Shown here in pieces: positions 23,701-31,721 of a DNA stretch of 64,000 nucleotides (the first letter of the stretch is position 1; the number at the start of each line of letters is the position of its first letter). The DNA comes from Nocardiopsis trehalosi NBRC 14201 (GTDB lineage: Bacteria; Actinomycetota; Actinomycetes; Streptosporangiales; Streptosporangiaceae). The notes under the pieces were generated by a model, which made no database searches, was not told the origin of the DNA, and saw only the letters and a list, made by a program, of their open reading frames with translations. The stretch covers positions 1 to 64,000 of the forward strand of contig NZ_BCRK01000001.1 in NCBI RefSeq assembly GCF_001552555.1, read 5' to 3'. A program made the translations under genes and the position numbers.

Positions 23701-26183
23701 TGGGCGACGCGCTGCGCGGGCTGGCGGAGCTGGCCGCCGGCGAGGACGCCGTCGACGCCGACATCTACCTCGCCTGGGAGAAGCAGCCCGAGGGCACCGA
23801 CGCGATGGCGGCCGCGCTGCACGAGGTCGTCGCCGCGCACCCGCTGCCGCCCCAGGTCCGCCGGCTCACCACCACCGTCGCCGGCAGCAACAGCGCGGTG
23901 ATGCACCACCACTTCACGTTCCGCCCGTCGGACGCCGGCATGGCCGAGGAGCGGCTCATCCGCGGCCTGCACCCCTACATCGCGCAGCGCATGCAGATGG
24001 AGCGGCTGAGCGAGTTCGACCTGACCCGGCTGCCGTCGTCGGACGAGGAGGTCTACCTCTTCCGGTGCGTGGCGCGGGAGAACCTGTCCGACGACCGCCT
24101 CGTTGCGTTCGCCCAGGTCCGCGACCTCACCGAGCTGCGCGAGCACGACGGCCGGCTGGTCGCCCTGCCGACGGCCGAGGACACCGTCGCCGCCTGCCTC
24201 GACGCGATCCGCACCGCCCAGGCGCGGCGGCCCGCCAAGAAGCGCTTCCCCACCAACCGGATCGTCGTCTACGTGTGGCCGCCCAGCGACCTCACCCGCG
24301 CGGAGCTGGAGATGCTCGCCAAGCGGGTGCTGCCGACCACCGCGGGCGCCGGCCTGGAGGAGATCCTGTTCATCGCGCGCCAGCGCGACCCCCGCACCGG
24401 GGAGCTGGCCAAGTCGGCCGTGCGCATCTCCTTCACCGCCACCGGCGAGGCCGAGCTGACCATCGGCCCACCCGACACCGCGCCGGTCGAGCCGGTGGAC
24501 GACTACCGGCTCAAGGTGCTGCGCGCGAGCAGCCGCAACACGGTCTACCCCTACGAGCTGACCGACCGGCTGGGCGACTTCACCGAGTACGACCTCGACG
24601 CCGACCACCGGCTGGTGCCGGTCGACCGGCCCAAGGGCCGCAACACCGCGGCGATCGTCGCGGGCGTCGTCACCACGCCGACCCCGCGCCACCCGCAGGG
24701 CGTCACCCGGGTGGTGCTCCTCGGCGACCCCACCAAGGCCCTCGGCGCGCTGTCGGAGGGCGAGTGCCGCCGGGTGTCGGCGGCACTGGACCTGGCCGAG
24801 CGCATGCGCGTCCCGGTGGAGTGGTACGCGCTGTCGGCGGGCGCCCGGATCTCCATGGAGTCGGGCACGGAGAACATGGACTGGGTGGCGGCCGCGCTCA
24901 AGCGCATCGTCGAGTTCACCCAGGACGGCGGCGAGATCAACATCGTGGTCGCGGGCATCAACGTCGGCGCGCAGCCGTACTGGAACGCCGAGGCGACGAT
25001 GCTCATGCACACCAAGGGCGTCCTGGTGATGACCCCGGACTCCGCGATGGTGCTCACCGGCAAGCAGTCGCTCGACTTCTCCGGCGGCGTGTCGGCCGAG
25101 GACAACTTCGGCATCGGCGGCTACGACCGGGTCATGGGTCCCAACGGGCAGGCGCAGTACTGGGCGCCGAACCTGACGGCGGCGCGCGACGTGCTGATGG
25201 CCCACTACGACCACACCTACGTGGCCCCGGGTGAGGCCGCGCCACGCCGGGCGGAGACCACCGACCCCGCCGACCGCGACATCTCCGACTTCCCGCACAG
25301 CGCGCCGGGCAGCGACTTCACCACGGTCGGGGAGATCTTCTCCGCCGAGGCCAACCCCGACCGCAAGAAGCCGTTCGACATCCGCACGGTCATGCGGGCG
25401 CTCGCCGACCAGGACCACCCGGTGCTGGAGCGGTGGGCGGGCATGGCCGACGCCGAGACGGCGGCGGTGCAGGACGTGCACCTCGGCGGCATCCCGGTGT
25501 GCCTGCTCGGCATCGAGTCGCGGTCGGTGCCCCGGCGCGGCTTCCCGCCCACCGACGGCCCCGACACCTACACCGCGGGCACCCTGTTCCCGCGGTCGTC
25601 CAAGAAGGCGGCGCGGGCGATCAACGCGGCCAGCGGCAACCGGCCGCTGGTGGTGCTGGCGAACCTGTCGGGCTTCGACGGCTCCCCGGAGTCGATGCGC
25701 AAGCTCCAGCTGGAGTACGGCGCCGAGATCGGCCGGGCGATCGTCAACTTCCGCGGCCCCATCGTGTTCTGCGTCATCTCGCGGTACCACGGCGGCGCGT
25801 TCGTGGTGTTCTCCAAGGCGCTCAACCCGAACATGACCGTGCTCGCGCTGGAGGGCTCGTTCGCCTCGGTGCTGGGCGGTGCCCCCGCCGCCGCGGTGGT
25901 GTTCTCCGGCGAGGTCGACGCCCGCACAGCGGCCGACCCGCGCGTGCGGGGGCTGGAGGGCCGCGTCGCGGAGTCCTCGGGCACCGACCGCGCCGCGCTC
26001 ACCGCGGAGCTGGACGAGCTGCGCTCGGCCGTGCGCGCCGAGAAGCTGGGCGAGGTCGCCGCGGAGTTCGACCGCGTGCACAGCATCCAGCGGGCGGTCG
26101 AGGTCGGCTCGGTCGACGCGGTCATCCGCGCCGCGGAGCTGCGCCCGAAGGTCATCGAGGCCATCGAGGCCCGCCTGGGCTGA
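20724..26183 (+). CDS. Single-chain multidomain acyl-CoA carboxylase (BC-BCCP-CT)
   Basis: An 1,819-residue enzyme. Biotin carboxylase fills residues 1-450 (ATP loop KATAGGGGRGIR). The biotin domain contains ESMKM with Lys621 as the biotin site. Residues about 650-1250 form a long central region like that of eukaryotic ACC. The carboxyltransferase follows: the beta half with GINVGAQPYWNAEATML and GGYDRVMGPNGQ, and the alpha half with ANLSGFDGSPESMRKLQLE and RYHGGAFVVFSKALN. It would carboxylate acetyl- or propionyl-CoA using bicarbonate and ATP. GTG 20724 follows AAGGGGG and places VAIVNRGEAAMR at the N-terminus, as in other biotin carboxylases. Most actinomycetes split these functions between separate subunits. 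Confidence 0.92.
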   Translation: MFSRVAIVNRGEAAMRLIHAVRGLAAETGTRIETVALHTDVDRAAAFVREADLAYDLGPASARPYLDLKALERALVASGADAAWVGWGFVAEDPAFAELCETLGITFVGPSADAMRRLGDKIGAKLIAEEVGVPVAPWSRGSVDTLDAALAAAAEIGYPLMLKATAGGGGRGIRVVTDEAELADAYERTSQEAARAFGSGVVFLERLVTGARHVEVQVIADGQGTAWALGVRDCSVQRRNQKVIEESASPVLDAAQTAELKASAERLAVAVGYRGAATVEFLYHPGDRMFAFLEVNTRLQVEHPITEATTGFDLVRAQLHVASGGRLTGTPPEERGHAIEARLNAEDPDRDFAPSPGRIARLDLPVGPGIRVDTGVAEGDTIPADFDSMIAKIIAYGRDRDEALGRLRRAMAQTAVIIEGGATNKSFVLDLLDRPEVVGATADTGWIDRVRREGGLIGHRHSAVALAAAAIEAYEEEERVERQRLLSTAFGGRPQVRHAGGRPLDLKLRGTGYRVRVARVGAHRFRVGIEAGGAVRTADVELDRYDRHTGRITVNGARYRLLTGTHGPVHLVEVDGVAHRVSRDEGGVVRSPTPALVVATPLEVGAEVEAGAPVLVLESMKMETVLRAPFRARLKECSVSVGSQVETGAPLLRLEPLGGDDAEEAGASPAVELDLPATAEAAPARERAQRGREDLRSLLLGFDVDPHDERRVLDGYLAARADAAAEGAPVLAGELDLVEVFADLAELSRNRPAGDDSGGDTHVHSAREYFHAYLQSLDVERAGLPERFQAKLAKALAHYGVTDLERTPELEAAVFRVFLAQQRATADAAAVTALLRAWLREPAPDETLREPAGLALERLVAATQVRFPAVADLARGVVFAWFGRPLLRRTRARVYADVRRNLRHLDAHPDAPDRAERIAEMVRSTEPLVRLLGRRLLRPDLDNTVMLEVLTRRYYGNKGLTRVRTSEAAGRAFVVAERADSAVASAAVPFAALGDALRGLAELAAGEDAVDADIYLAWEKQPEGTDAMAAALHEVVAAHPLPPQVRRLTTTVAGSNSAVMHHHFTFRPSDAGMAEERLIRGLHPYIAQRMQMERLSEFDLTRLPSSDEEVYLFRCVARENLSDDRLVAFAQVRDLTELREHDGRLVALPTAEDTVAACLDAIRTAQARRPAKKRFPTNRIVVYVWPPSDLTRAELEMLAKRVLPTTAGAGLEEILFIARQRDPRTGELAKSAVRISFTATGEAELTIGPPDTAPVEPVDDYRLKVLRASSRNTVYPYELTDRLGDFTEYDLDADHRLVPVDRPKGRNTAAIVAGVVTTPTPRHPQGVTRVVLLGDPTKALGALSEGECRRVSAALDLAERMRVPVEWYALSAGARISMESGTENMDWVAAALKRIVEFTQDGGEINIVVAGINVGAQPYWNAEATMLMHTKGVLVMTPDSAMVLTGKQSLDFSGGVSAEDNFGIGGYDRVMGPNGQAQYWAPNLTAARDVLMAHYDHTYVAPGEAAPRRAETTDPADRDISDFPHSAPGSDFTTVGEIFSAEANPDRKKPFDIRTVMRALADQDHPVLERWAGMADAETAAVQDVHLGGIPVCLLGIESRSVPRRGFPPTDGPDTYTAGTLFPRSSKKAARAINAASGNRPLVVLANLSGFDGSPESMRKLQLEYGAEIGRAIVNFRGPIVFCVISRYHGGAFVVFSKALNPNMTVLALEGSFASVLGGAPAAAVVFSGEVDARTAADPRVRGLEGRVAESSGTDRAALTAELDELRSAVRAEKLGEVAAEFDRVHSIQRAVEVGSVDAVIRAAELRPKVIEAIEARLG

Positions 26184-26196
26184 CACCGGTCCGCCA

Positions 26197-26236
26197 CGCG
26201 GGGGCGGGGGCGCGGCGACGCGCTCCCGCCCCCGCG
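26197..26236. terminator. Bidirectional hairpin terminator
   Basis: CGCGGGGGCGGG and CCCGCCCCCGCG (12 bp) are separated by 16 bases, between the convergent carboxylase and lipoprotein genes. Confidence 0.6.
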
Positions 26237-26300
26237 CGTCCGGGGCCGGCGGGGTGGCGGCGGCCGCGCGCGGCGCGGGCCGGGGACGCAGCGGGGCCGT

Positions 26301-26933
26301 TCAGCGGGGCATCACGGTCTCTGCGGGCTCGGTCCGCGCGGCCTCCCCGTCGTCGTACTCGCAGCTCAGCGCGATCTCGACGCCGATCCCGCCCGTGGCC
26401 GTGGAGGTGGTGCAGGCGCGGCCGTGGCCGTCGGCGAAGGTCGCGACGCTCACGCGGTCGGGGTCGGATTCGGGATCGGGGTCGGGCGGCAGCCCCCGCG
26501 AGGCCGGGCCGGGCGTGCGGCCCTCGGGCGGGTAGTCGCAGTCGATCGTCGTCTCGTCCACCTGCCCGCTGGCCAGCACCATCGCGACCAGGGTGCACGC
26601 GCGCCCGTGCGCGTCGGTCGCGGTGAGCAGCTGCGGCTGGTCCCAGTCCCGTTCGGGGTCGGGGTCGACCAGGGACCGCCGGTCCCGGTCGACCGGGGCG
26701 CGGTCCGGCGGCGGGGACTCGCAGTCGAGGCTGCTCTCGGTCTCGTCGCCTTCGCGGACGTACTCGCCGTCGGTCCCCGAGATGACCACCAGGGACGTGC
26801 AGGCCTCCCCGTGGGCGCTGGTGAAGCCGACGATGTCGACCGTCTCGGTGGCCTGGAGGCCGCACCCGGCGGCGGCCGGCACCACCGCCCCGATGACGAG
26901 CGCCGTCCACGCGAGGCGGAACCGTTCACGCAT
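26301..26933 (-). CDS. Acidic lipoprotein with three Cys-paired repeats
   Basis: A 210-residue protein with a lipoprotein signal (residues 1-24, ending PAAAGC, Cys24). The mature part contains three copies of a unit: HGEAC at 41-45 with Cys71, HGRAC at 109-113 with Cys132, and HGRAC at 170-174 with Cys191. Each copy has H-G-x-A-C-T, then about 20-25 residues to a second Cys next to acidic residues, consistent with one disulfide per repeat. The linkers are rich in Asp and Pro. No known family is recognised. It is anchored outside the cell membrane; function unknown. The start at 26933 places the signal peptide correctly. Confidence 0.75.
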   Translation of the reverse strand: MRERFRLAWTALVIGAVVPAAAGCGLQATETVDIVGFTSAHGEACTSLVVISGTDGEYVREGDETESSLDCESPPPDRAPVDRDRRSLVDPDPERDWDQPQLLTATDAHGRACTLVAMVLASGQVDETTIDCDYPPEGRTPGPASRGLPPDPDPESDPDRVSVATFADGHGRACTTSTATGGIGVEIALSCEYDDGEAARTEPAETVMPR

Positions 26934-27053
26934 GTTCGCGCACCTTCCGTGCGGGGCCACGGCAGGTGGCCGTCGACCGGTGCGGCACCGCGCCGCCCGG
27001 GTGCTCTCCGTTCCCCTCACCCGATCGGTGCCGCCCGGGCGGGCGGCGCCCGG

Positions 27054-27656
27054 TCAGTCGAGGTACACCTCGATCCCGTAGACCACCGCGCCGAAGGCCA
27101 GCGCCGCCAGGAGCCCGGCGGCGAGCTGGAGGGCCACGCGCGGGACGACCCGGCGCAGCGGGGCGGGCGCGGCCGCGTCCCGGTGCTGCTCGCGGCGGCG
27201 CAGCACCTGCGCGCGGCTGTCGTCGGTCCCGTGCGCGACGGCCAGGTGGTCGGCGAAGTCGCGCAGGCCGTCCAGCGCGGCCCGGCCCCGGTCGCTGACG
27301 AGCCAGGCGAGGCCGTCGGACTCCTGGGCGGTGCGCTTCAGCCGCGCCTTGTCGATCTCCGACTCCGCGCGCAGCGCGGCGACGCTGCGGGACAGCTCGT
27401 CGCGCTGGGCGTGCAGCCGGTCCAGGTCCTCCTCGGCCTCCTCCAGCCGGTCGCGGGCGTCGTCCAGGGCGCGGGCGAGCCGGCGGTCCTCCCGCGTGTT
27501 CAGCATCTCCACGCCGACGTGCGCGCCGAAGAGCACCAGCGCCACCGCGATCATCCAGCCGCGCTGGTACCAGGCCGAGCCGTCGAGGGTGCCGATGTAG
27601 TCGCCGGAGACCCCGAGCATCGCCGCCATGCCGAGGATGCCGGTGCGGATGCCCAC
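27054..27656 (-). CDS. Membrane protein with cytoplasmic coiled coil
   Basis: At least 200 residues. Two hydrophobic segments lie near residues 1-20 and 33-50, followed by a long charged coiled coil (RLEEAEEDLDRLHAQRDELSRSVAALR region, residues 60-105), a helical linker, and a last membrane segment (residues 178-196). The annotated start is GTG 27656. However, a strong ribosome site (GGGGAGG) lies just upstream of an in-frame ATC at 27680, which would add eight residues, RSLLRYR included. Function unknown; possibly a scaffold or signalling component. Confidence 0.7.
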   Translation of the reverse strand: MGIRTGILGMAAMLGVSGDYIGTLDGSAWYQRGWMIAVALVLFGAHVGVEMLNTREDRRLARALDDARDRLEEAEEDLDRLHAQRDELSRSVAALRAESEIDKARLKRTAQESDGLAWLVSDRGRAALDGLRDFADHLAVAHGTDDSRAQVLRRREQHRDAAAPAPLRRVVPRVALQLAAGLLAALAFGAVVYGIEVYLD

Positions 27657-27853
27657 CCGGTAGCGCAGCAGGGATCTGATGGCCGCCTCCCCTCGGGCCG
27701 GGCCGCCGCCCCGGCACCGAGGCGGGTCCGGGGCTTCGGGACGGTGAGATTAGCACCGGGCCGCGCCGGACGGGCGGGAGCGGGCGCCCATTGTCCCTAC
27801 GGCCGTCCGCTGTTCACCGGGTGGCAACGCGGGTGTCCGGCCGCCCCTCCGGC

Positions 27854-27884
27854 TTGACCTCACATCGATGTGAACCCCTAGTCT
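27854..27884 (+). promoter_or_regulatory. MerR-type promoter of the SDR gene
   Basis: TTGACC (27854-27859) and TAGTCT (27879-27884) are 19 bases apart. TCACATCGATGTGA, a perfect 14-bp palindrome, fills the spacer. The geometry is that of promoters that need a MerR-family activator. Confidence 0.6.
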
Positions 27885-27919
27885 CCCGCCGTCAGCGGAA
27901 AAGCATGGAGGAGGCGGTC

Positions 27920-28579
27920 ATGCCGGGAGTGGTGGTCATCGGGGCGGGGCCGGGGATCGGTCGGTCGGTCGCCCGGCGGTTCGCGCGGGAGGGCCTGCCG
28001 GTCGCGCTCGTCGCCCGCAGCGCGGCGACGCTCGACGGGACGGCCGGGGACCTCGCCCCCTTCGGCGTCCCGGTGTCCCGGCAGACCGCGGACGCCGCCG
28101 ACGAGGCGGCGCTGCGCGCGGCCCTGGACGCGGCGGCCGCCGAGGTCGGGCCGCCCGATGCCGTCGTCTACAACGCGGCGCTCATCCGGCCGGACACGTT
28201 CGGCGGGCTCTCCACGCGCGACCACCTGGACGCGTGGGCGGTCAACGTGGTCGGGGCGTTCACCGCGGCCGCGCACGCGGCCCCGGGGATGGCGCGGCGC
28301 GGGGGCGGGACCTTCCTCGTCACCGGCGGCATGCCGGAGCCGAAGGCGGAGTACCTCACCCTCTCCCTCGGCAAGGCCGGGGTGCGGACCCTGGTGGACA
28401 TGGTCGACCAGGCGTACGGTCCGGCCGGCGTGCACGCGGCCAGCGTCACCGTCGCCGGCCCGGTGGCGCCGGGCACCGCGTTCGACCCGGACGACATCGC
28501 CGAGCACTACTGGCGGCTGCACATCCAGCCGCGCGGGCGCTGGGAGCGGGAGGTGCTGTACGGCGGCTCGGCGGTCTGA
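27920..28579 (+). CDS. Short-chain dehydrogenase/reductase, atypical active site
   Basis: A 219-residue Rossmann protein. The cofactor loop is IGAGPGIGRSVARRF, with NAALIRPDTF in place of NNAG. At the active site the sequence reads EYLTLSLGKAG: the Lys is present, but the residue four before it is Leu, not the catalytic Tyr of the YxxxK motif. It is thus either a divergent reductase using another residue or a nucleotide-binding sensor. ATG 27920 follows GGAGGAGG and is preferred over the ATG at 27905. It is preceded by a MerR-type promoter. Confidence 0.85.
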   Translation: MPGVVVIGAGPGIGRSVARRFAREGLPVALVARSAATLDGTAGDLAPFGVPVSRQTADAADEAALRAALDAAAAEVGPPDAVVYNAALIRPDTFGGLSTRDHLDAWAVNVVGAFTAAAHAAPGMARRGGGTFLVTGGMPEPKAEYLTLSLGKAGVRTLVDMVDQAYGPAGVHAASVTVAGPVAPGTAFDPDDIAEHYWRLHIQPRGRWEREVLYGGSAV

Positions 28580-28896
28580 CCCGGCCGGCGGACCGGGCGG
28601 GCGGGACCGCGTCGCGGGCGGCCCGCCCGGAGGAGAGCCGGCGTGCGGCCGGTGCGGGGCGCGGCCGCCGTGCCCCCCGCGCGGACGCTCAGCGTGTGGC
28701 TACGGCCGGGCGGGCATCAGTGACGCCACGTCATGCCTCCGGCACGAAAATGTCACGGCGCGATGGTGACACGGCCGCACTGCCGCGTCAGGGCGTCCTC
28801 CGGTGGAATCGGAGTATGCCCCGGCGGCCGCCGGACCGGCCCCGACCGGACCGAGGCCCCGGGGAACCGACCGACCGTACGCACCAGGGAGGCGTG
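28580..28896. other. Gene-free region
   Basis: 317 bases with no supported gene. The only structured element seen is TGTCAC (28751-28756) facing GTGACA (28766-28771), a 6-bp inverted repeat that may regulate the DUF3159 gene. Confidence 0.4.
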
Positions 28897-29637
28897 ATGA
28901 TCGCCATGCAGCACGACCGCACCGACCGGCCCGACACCGACCCCCGCACCGGACCGCACACCCCCCGCCCGGCCGGCGGCACCGGCGCGGCCGCCGCGGA
29001 GGAGCGCCCCGTCGACCTCCGGCAGGCCGTGCTCGACGGCATGGGCGGGCCGTGGGGCATGGTGTACTCCACGCTGCCGGTCGTGGGGTTCGCGGCGGCG
29101 GTGCCCTTCACCACCCTGACGGTGGCGATCGCGGTGGCGCTCGCCGCGGCCGTGGCGCTGGGGGTTTTCCGGATGTGGCGCGGCGAGGCGTTCATGTCGG
29201 CGATGGGCGGCGTGTTCGGCGTCGCGGCGGCCGGCGGCGTATCGGCGTGGACCGGGTCGGCCGACGACTTCTTCCTCATCGGCATCTGGGCGTCCCTGGC
29301 GGGCGCGGTGCTGGTCCTGGCCACACTGGTGGTGCGCCGGCCGCTGACGGGCGTCATCTGGAACGCGCTGCACGGCGGTGCCCACGACTGGCGCGGCGAC
29401 GCCCCCAGCCGGTTCGCCCACGACCTCGCCACCGGCACGGTGCTGGCCGTGCTCGCCGGCCGGTTCATCGTGCGCCAGTGGCTCTACCTCTCCGGCTCCA
29501 CGACCGGGCTGGCGATCGCCGACACGCTCACCGGCTTCCCGCTGACGGCCCTGGCCGCGCTGGTCGTCGTGTGGGCCTTCCGCCGCACCACCAAGCGCCT
29601 CACCCCGGCCGCCCCCTCCCCCTCCGCCGGCGCGTGA
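28897..29637 (+). CDS. DUF3159-family membrane protein
   Basis: A 246-residue integral membrane protein with about six hydrophobic segments. Recognisable DUF3159 features are DLRQAVLDGMGGPWGMVYSTLP at the N-terminus, VLVLATLVVRRPLTGVIW in the middle and FIVRQWLYLSG later. The family is widespread in actinobacteria and has no assigned function. ATG 28897 follows AGGGAGG. The first 45 residues are hydrophilic and probably cytoplasmic. Confidence 0.85.
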   Translation: MIAMQHDRTDRPDTDPRTGPHTPRPAGGTGAAAAEERPVDLRQAVLDGMGGPWGMVYSTLPVVGFAAAVPFTTLTVAIAVALAAAVALGVFRMWRGEAFMSAMGGVFGVAAAGGVSAWTGSADDFFLIGIWASLAGAVLVLATLVVRRPLTGVIWNALHGGAHDWRGDAPSRFAHDLATGTVLAVLAGRFIVRQWLYLSGSTTGLAIADTLTGFPLTALAALVVVWAFRRTTKRLTPAAPSPSAGA

Positions 29638-29725
29638 ACCGCCCCGGCCCTCCGGCACCCGGCCCCCGACCGCGACGCGGTACGGGGGCCGTGCCGTGCG
29701 CCGTCGCGGTGGACGCGTCCGCACC

Positions 29726-29756
29726 TTGACCTCAACAATCGTTGAGGTTCTACGGT
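29726..29756 (+). promoter_or_regulatory. MerR/SoxR-type promoter of the MarR gene
   Basis: TTGACC (29726-29731) and TACGGT (29751-29756) are 19 bases apart, with the dyad CCTCAAC-AATC-GTTGAGG in between. Apart from the four central bases, the dyad is identical to the one at 8407-8437. Confidence 0.6.
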
Positions 29757-29789
29757 GGGCGTATCGGACGCTCCGGGAAGGCACCGCAC

Positions 29790-30257
29790 ATGACGAGGAC
29801 CATCTCCACCGAAGACGCCGCGCTCGCCGCGCAGCCGGCCGCCTACTGGACCGGGGCCGCCTACGAGGCCCTCATCGCGTTCACCCGTGCGCGCCAGGCC
29901 GAACTCGGCTACACCCAGCCGCAGTTCTGGCTGCTGCGCAACCTGTCGGTGCACGACCTCGCCCCCGACGGACACGGCCGGACCGTGCCGGAACTCGACC
30001 GGGCCATGGCCGCCTACCTGCGGCCCGAGGACGACCTCACGGCGGAGGCCGAGGTGCTGCTGGAGCGCGGATGGCTCGACCGCGACGGCGAGGGGCGGCT
30101 GCGCATCACCGAGGCGGGCGAGGCGGCCCGCGTCGACCTCAAGCGGAACGCCCCGGCGATCCGCTCCCGCATCCACGAGGGCGTGGACGACGCCGACTAC
30201 GTCACCGCGGTCAAGGTGCTGCAGCGGATGATCCGCAACACCGGCGGCGCGGTGTAG
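29790..30257 (+). CDS. MarR-like winged-helix regulator
   Basis: A 155-residue winged-helix protein: LGYTQPQFWLLRNLSVHD, TAEAEVLLERGWLDRDGEGRLRITEAGEAARVDL, and a C-terminal dimer helix (YVTAVKVLQRMIRNTGG). ATG 29790 has a GGGAAG ribosome site. Its promoter carries the same dyad as the SnoaL gene at 8445, so this protein could regulate both itself and that gene. Alternatively, both could be targets of an unseen MerR-family activator. Confidence 0.8.
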   Translation: MTRTISTEDAALAAQPAAYWTGAAYEALIAFTRARQAELGYTQPQFWLLRNLSVHDLAPDGHGRTVPELDRAMAAYLRPEDDLTAEAEVLLERGWLDRDGEGRLRITEAGEAARVDLKRNAPAIRSRIHEGVDDADYVTAVKVLQRMIRNTGGAV

Positions 30258-30317
30258 GGGGCAGACCAAGTACGCCGGAATAGTGGAACGGGCTGATCAG
30301 CGCCCTCGGAATCGTCA

Positions 30318-30334
30318 ACCTGTGATGAGCTGAG
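30318..30334 (+). repeat. Left copy of 17-bp inverted repeat flanking Tn3 remnant
   Basis: ACCTGTGATGAGCTGAG matches the inverse of 31722-31738 at 15 of 17 positions. The two copies bracket the transposase remnant and may be decayed ends, although Tn3 ends are usually about 38 bp and begin with G-runs. Confidence 0.4.
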
Positions 30335-30432
30335 TGCGTTTGGTTGCGATTCGGTGAACCGCCGCCGGTGCCCTGTTCGTCCTCGCTAGCGTGTGCCGCG
30401 TTCGGTACCCCCTGGTCGGAGAGGGCCCGCCG

Positions 30433-31651
30433 GTGACCTCGATCGAGCGCACGGCCTACCCCCAGTTCAAGCGACTCACCTCCGCCCGGACCCTGCACGT
30501 GTTCTTCACCCCCACCGCCGAGGAGAAGGCGTGGCCGCCGAGCGCACCCACGCCCCCGAGTCCTTCTTCGCGCTGGTCCTGGCGCTGAAGTGCTACCAGG
30601 AGATGGCGCGCCTCCCCGGCCCCGGCGAGGTCCCCGAGGTGGTGGTCGACCACGTGCGGCGCTGCCTGGAGTTGGGGCCGGGCGTGGAGCCCGACCACGG
30701 GGCCGGCCGCACCGCGGCCTGGCACCGCAGGCAGATCCGCGTCCGTCAGGGCGCCGTCTATGACCAGCGCCGGGCGCGCGCGGTGGCCGCCGCTGCGATC
30801 GAGGAGGCCGCGCGCATCAAGACCGACCCGCCCGACCTGATCAACATCGCGCTGGAGCGCCTGATCGAGGCGTCACGGGAACTGCCGGGCTTCACCACGC
30901 TGGGCGAGATGGCCGCCCGGATCCGTGCCGAAGTCAACGCCCACCCTGGCCACCCTGTTCGGGTTCGACCTGATGCCGCGCATCCGCAACTTCCGCGACC
31001 TCACCTTCTTCCGCGCCTGCGAGCACGCGCTCTACCCCCCGCGCCGGCGGCCTCTACGGCGAGGCGGGCCGCAACACCATCGACTGGCGGCTGATCGAGC
31101 GGCACTGGCGCGACCTCATGCAGGTCGCCCTGTCCATCTCGGCGGGCCGGCTGCCTTCGGCCACCCTGATGCGCCGGCTGCGCTCCAACTCCCGCAAGAA
31201 CCGCGTCTACAAGGTGTTCCGCGAGGTCGGCCGGTCGGTGCGCACGGTGGCGCTGCTGCGCTACCTGGCCGACCCCGCCCTGCGGGTCCGCGTCACCGCG
31301 GCCACCAACAAGGTCGAGTCCTACAACGGCTTCGCCCAGTGGCTGGTGTTCGGCGACAACGGGGTCCTCGCCGACAACGACCCCGCCGAGCAGGGGAAGC
31401 TCATCAAGCTCAACACCCTGCCGGCCAACCTGGTCGTCTTCCACAACGCCCTGGACATCGCCGACGTCGTGCGCGGCCTGGTCGCCGAGGGGTGGACGAT
31501 CACCCCCGCCGACCTCGGCGCGCCCTCCCCGTATCTGCGCGCCCAATTCACCCGCTTCGGGGCCTATGCCACCGACGAACTCGGCGTCACCCCCGAGGCG
31601 TTCAACCCCGTGCTGGCCGGGGTCGACTTCGACGGCGACCTCGCCGCCTGA
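30433..31651 (+). pseudogene. Broken Tn3-family transposase gene
   Basis: Several frames together spell parts of a Tn3 transposase, normally about 990 residues. The N-terminal DUF4158 part (YPQFKRLTSARTLHVFFTPT) runs from 30433. A one-base frameshift near 30530 leads into AERTHAPESFFALVLALKCY and on to MAARIRAEVN. The central catalytic region is deleted near 30940, where the sequence jumps to LFGFDLMPRIRNFRDLTFFR. A second frameshift near 31050 leads to LYGEAGRNTIDWRLIERHW and the intact C-terminus NKVESYNGFAQWLVFGDNG, stopping at 31651. It cannot make an active enzyme. Confidence 0.88.
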
Positions 31652-31721
31652 CCGGCGAGGAGGCGCTCCCGAGGGGGGCGGATGGCCGGAACGGCGCCGG
31701 GCGGCCCGGTGCGCTGCTAAC

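Noticed and set aside
20148-26186. A 2,012-codon open frame on the minus strand opposite the carboxylase.
   Set aside because: It is a shadow produced by high GC; its translation is low-complexity Gly/Ala/Arg/Val with no domains, while the plus strand has clear catalytic motifs throughout.
30257-30295. GGGG start plus AGTGGAACG (30282-30290) as a Tn3 terminal repeat.
   Set aside because: The nine bases match the interior of Tn3 ends, but the spacing from the G-run differs and no inverse copy is found on the right side.
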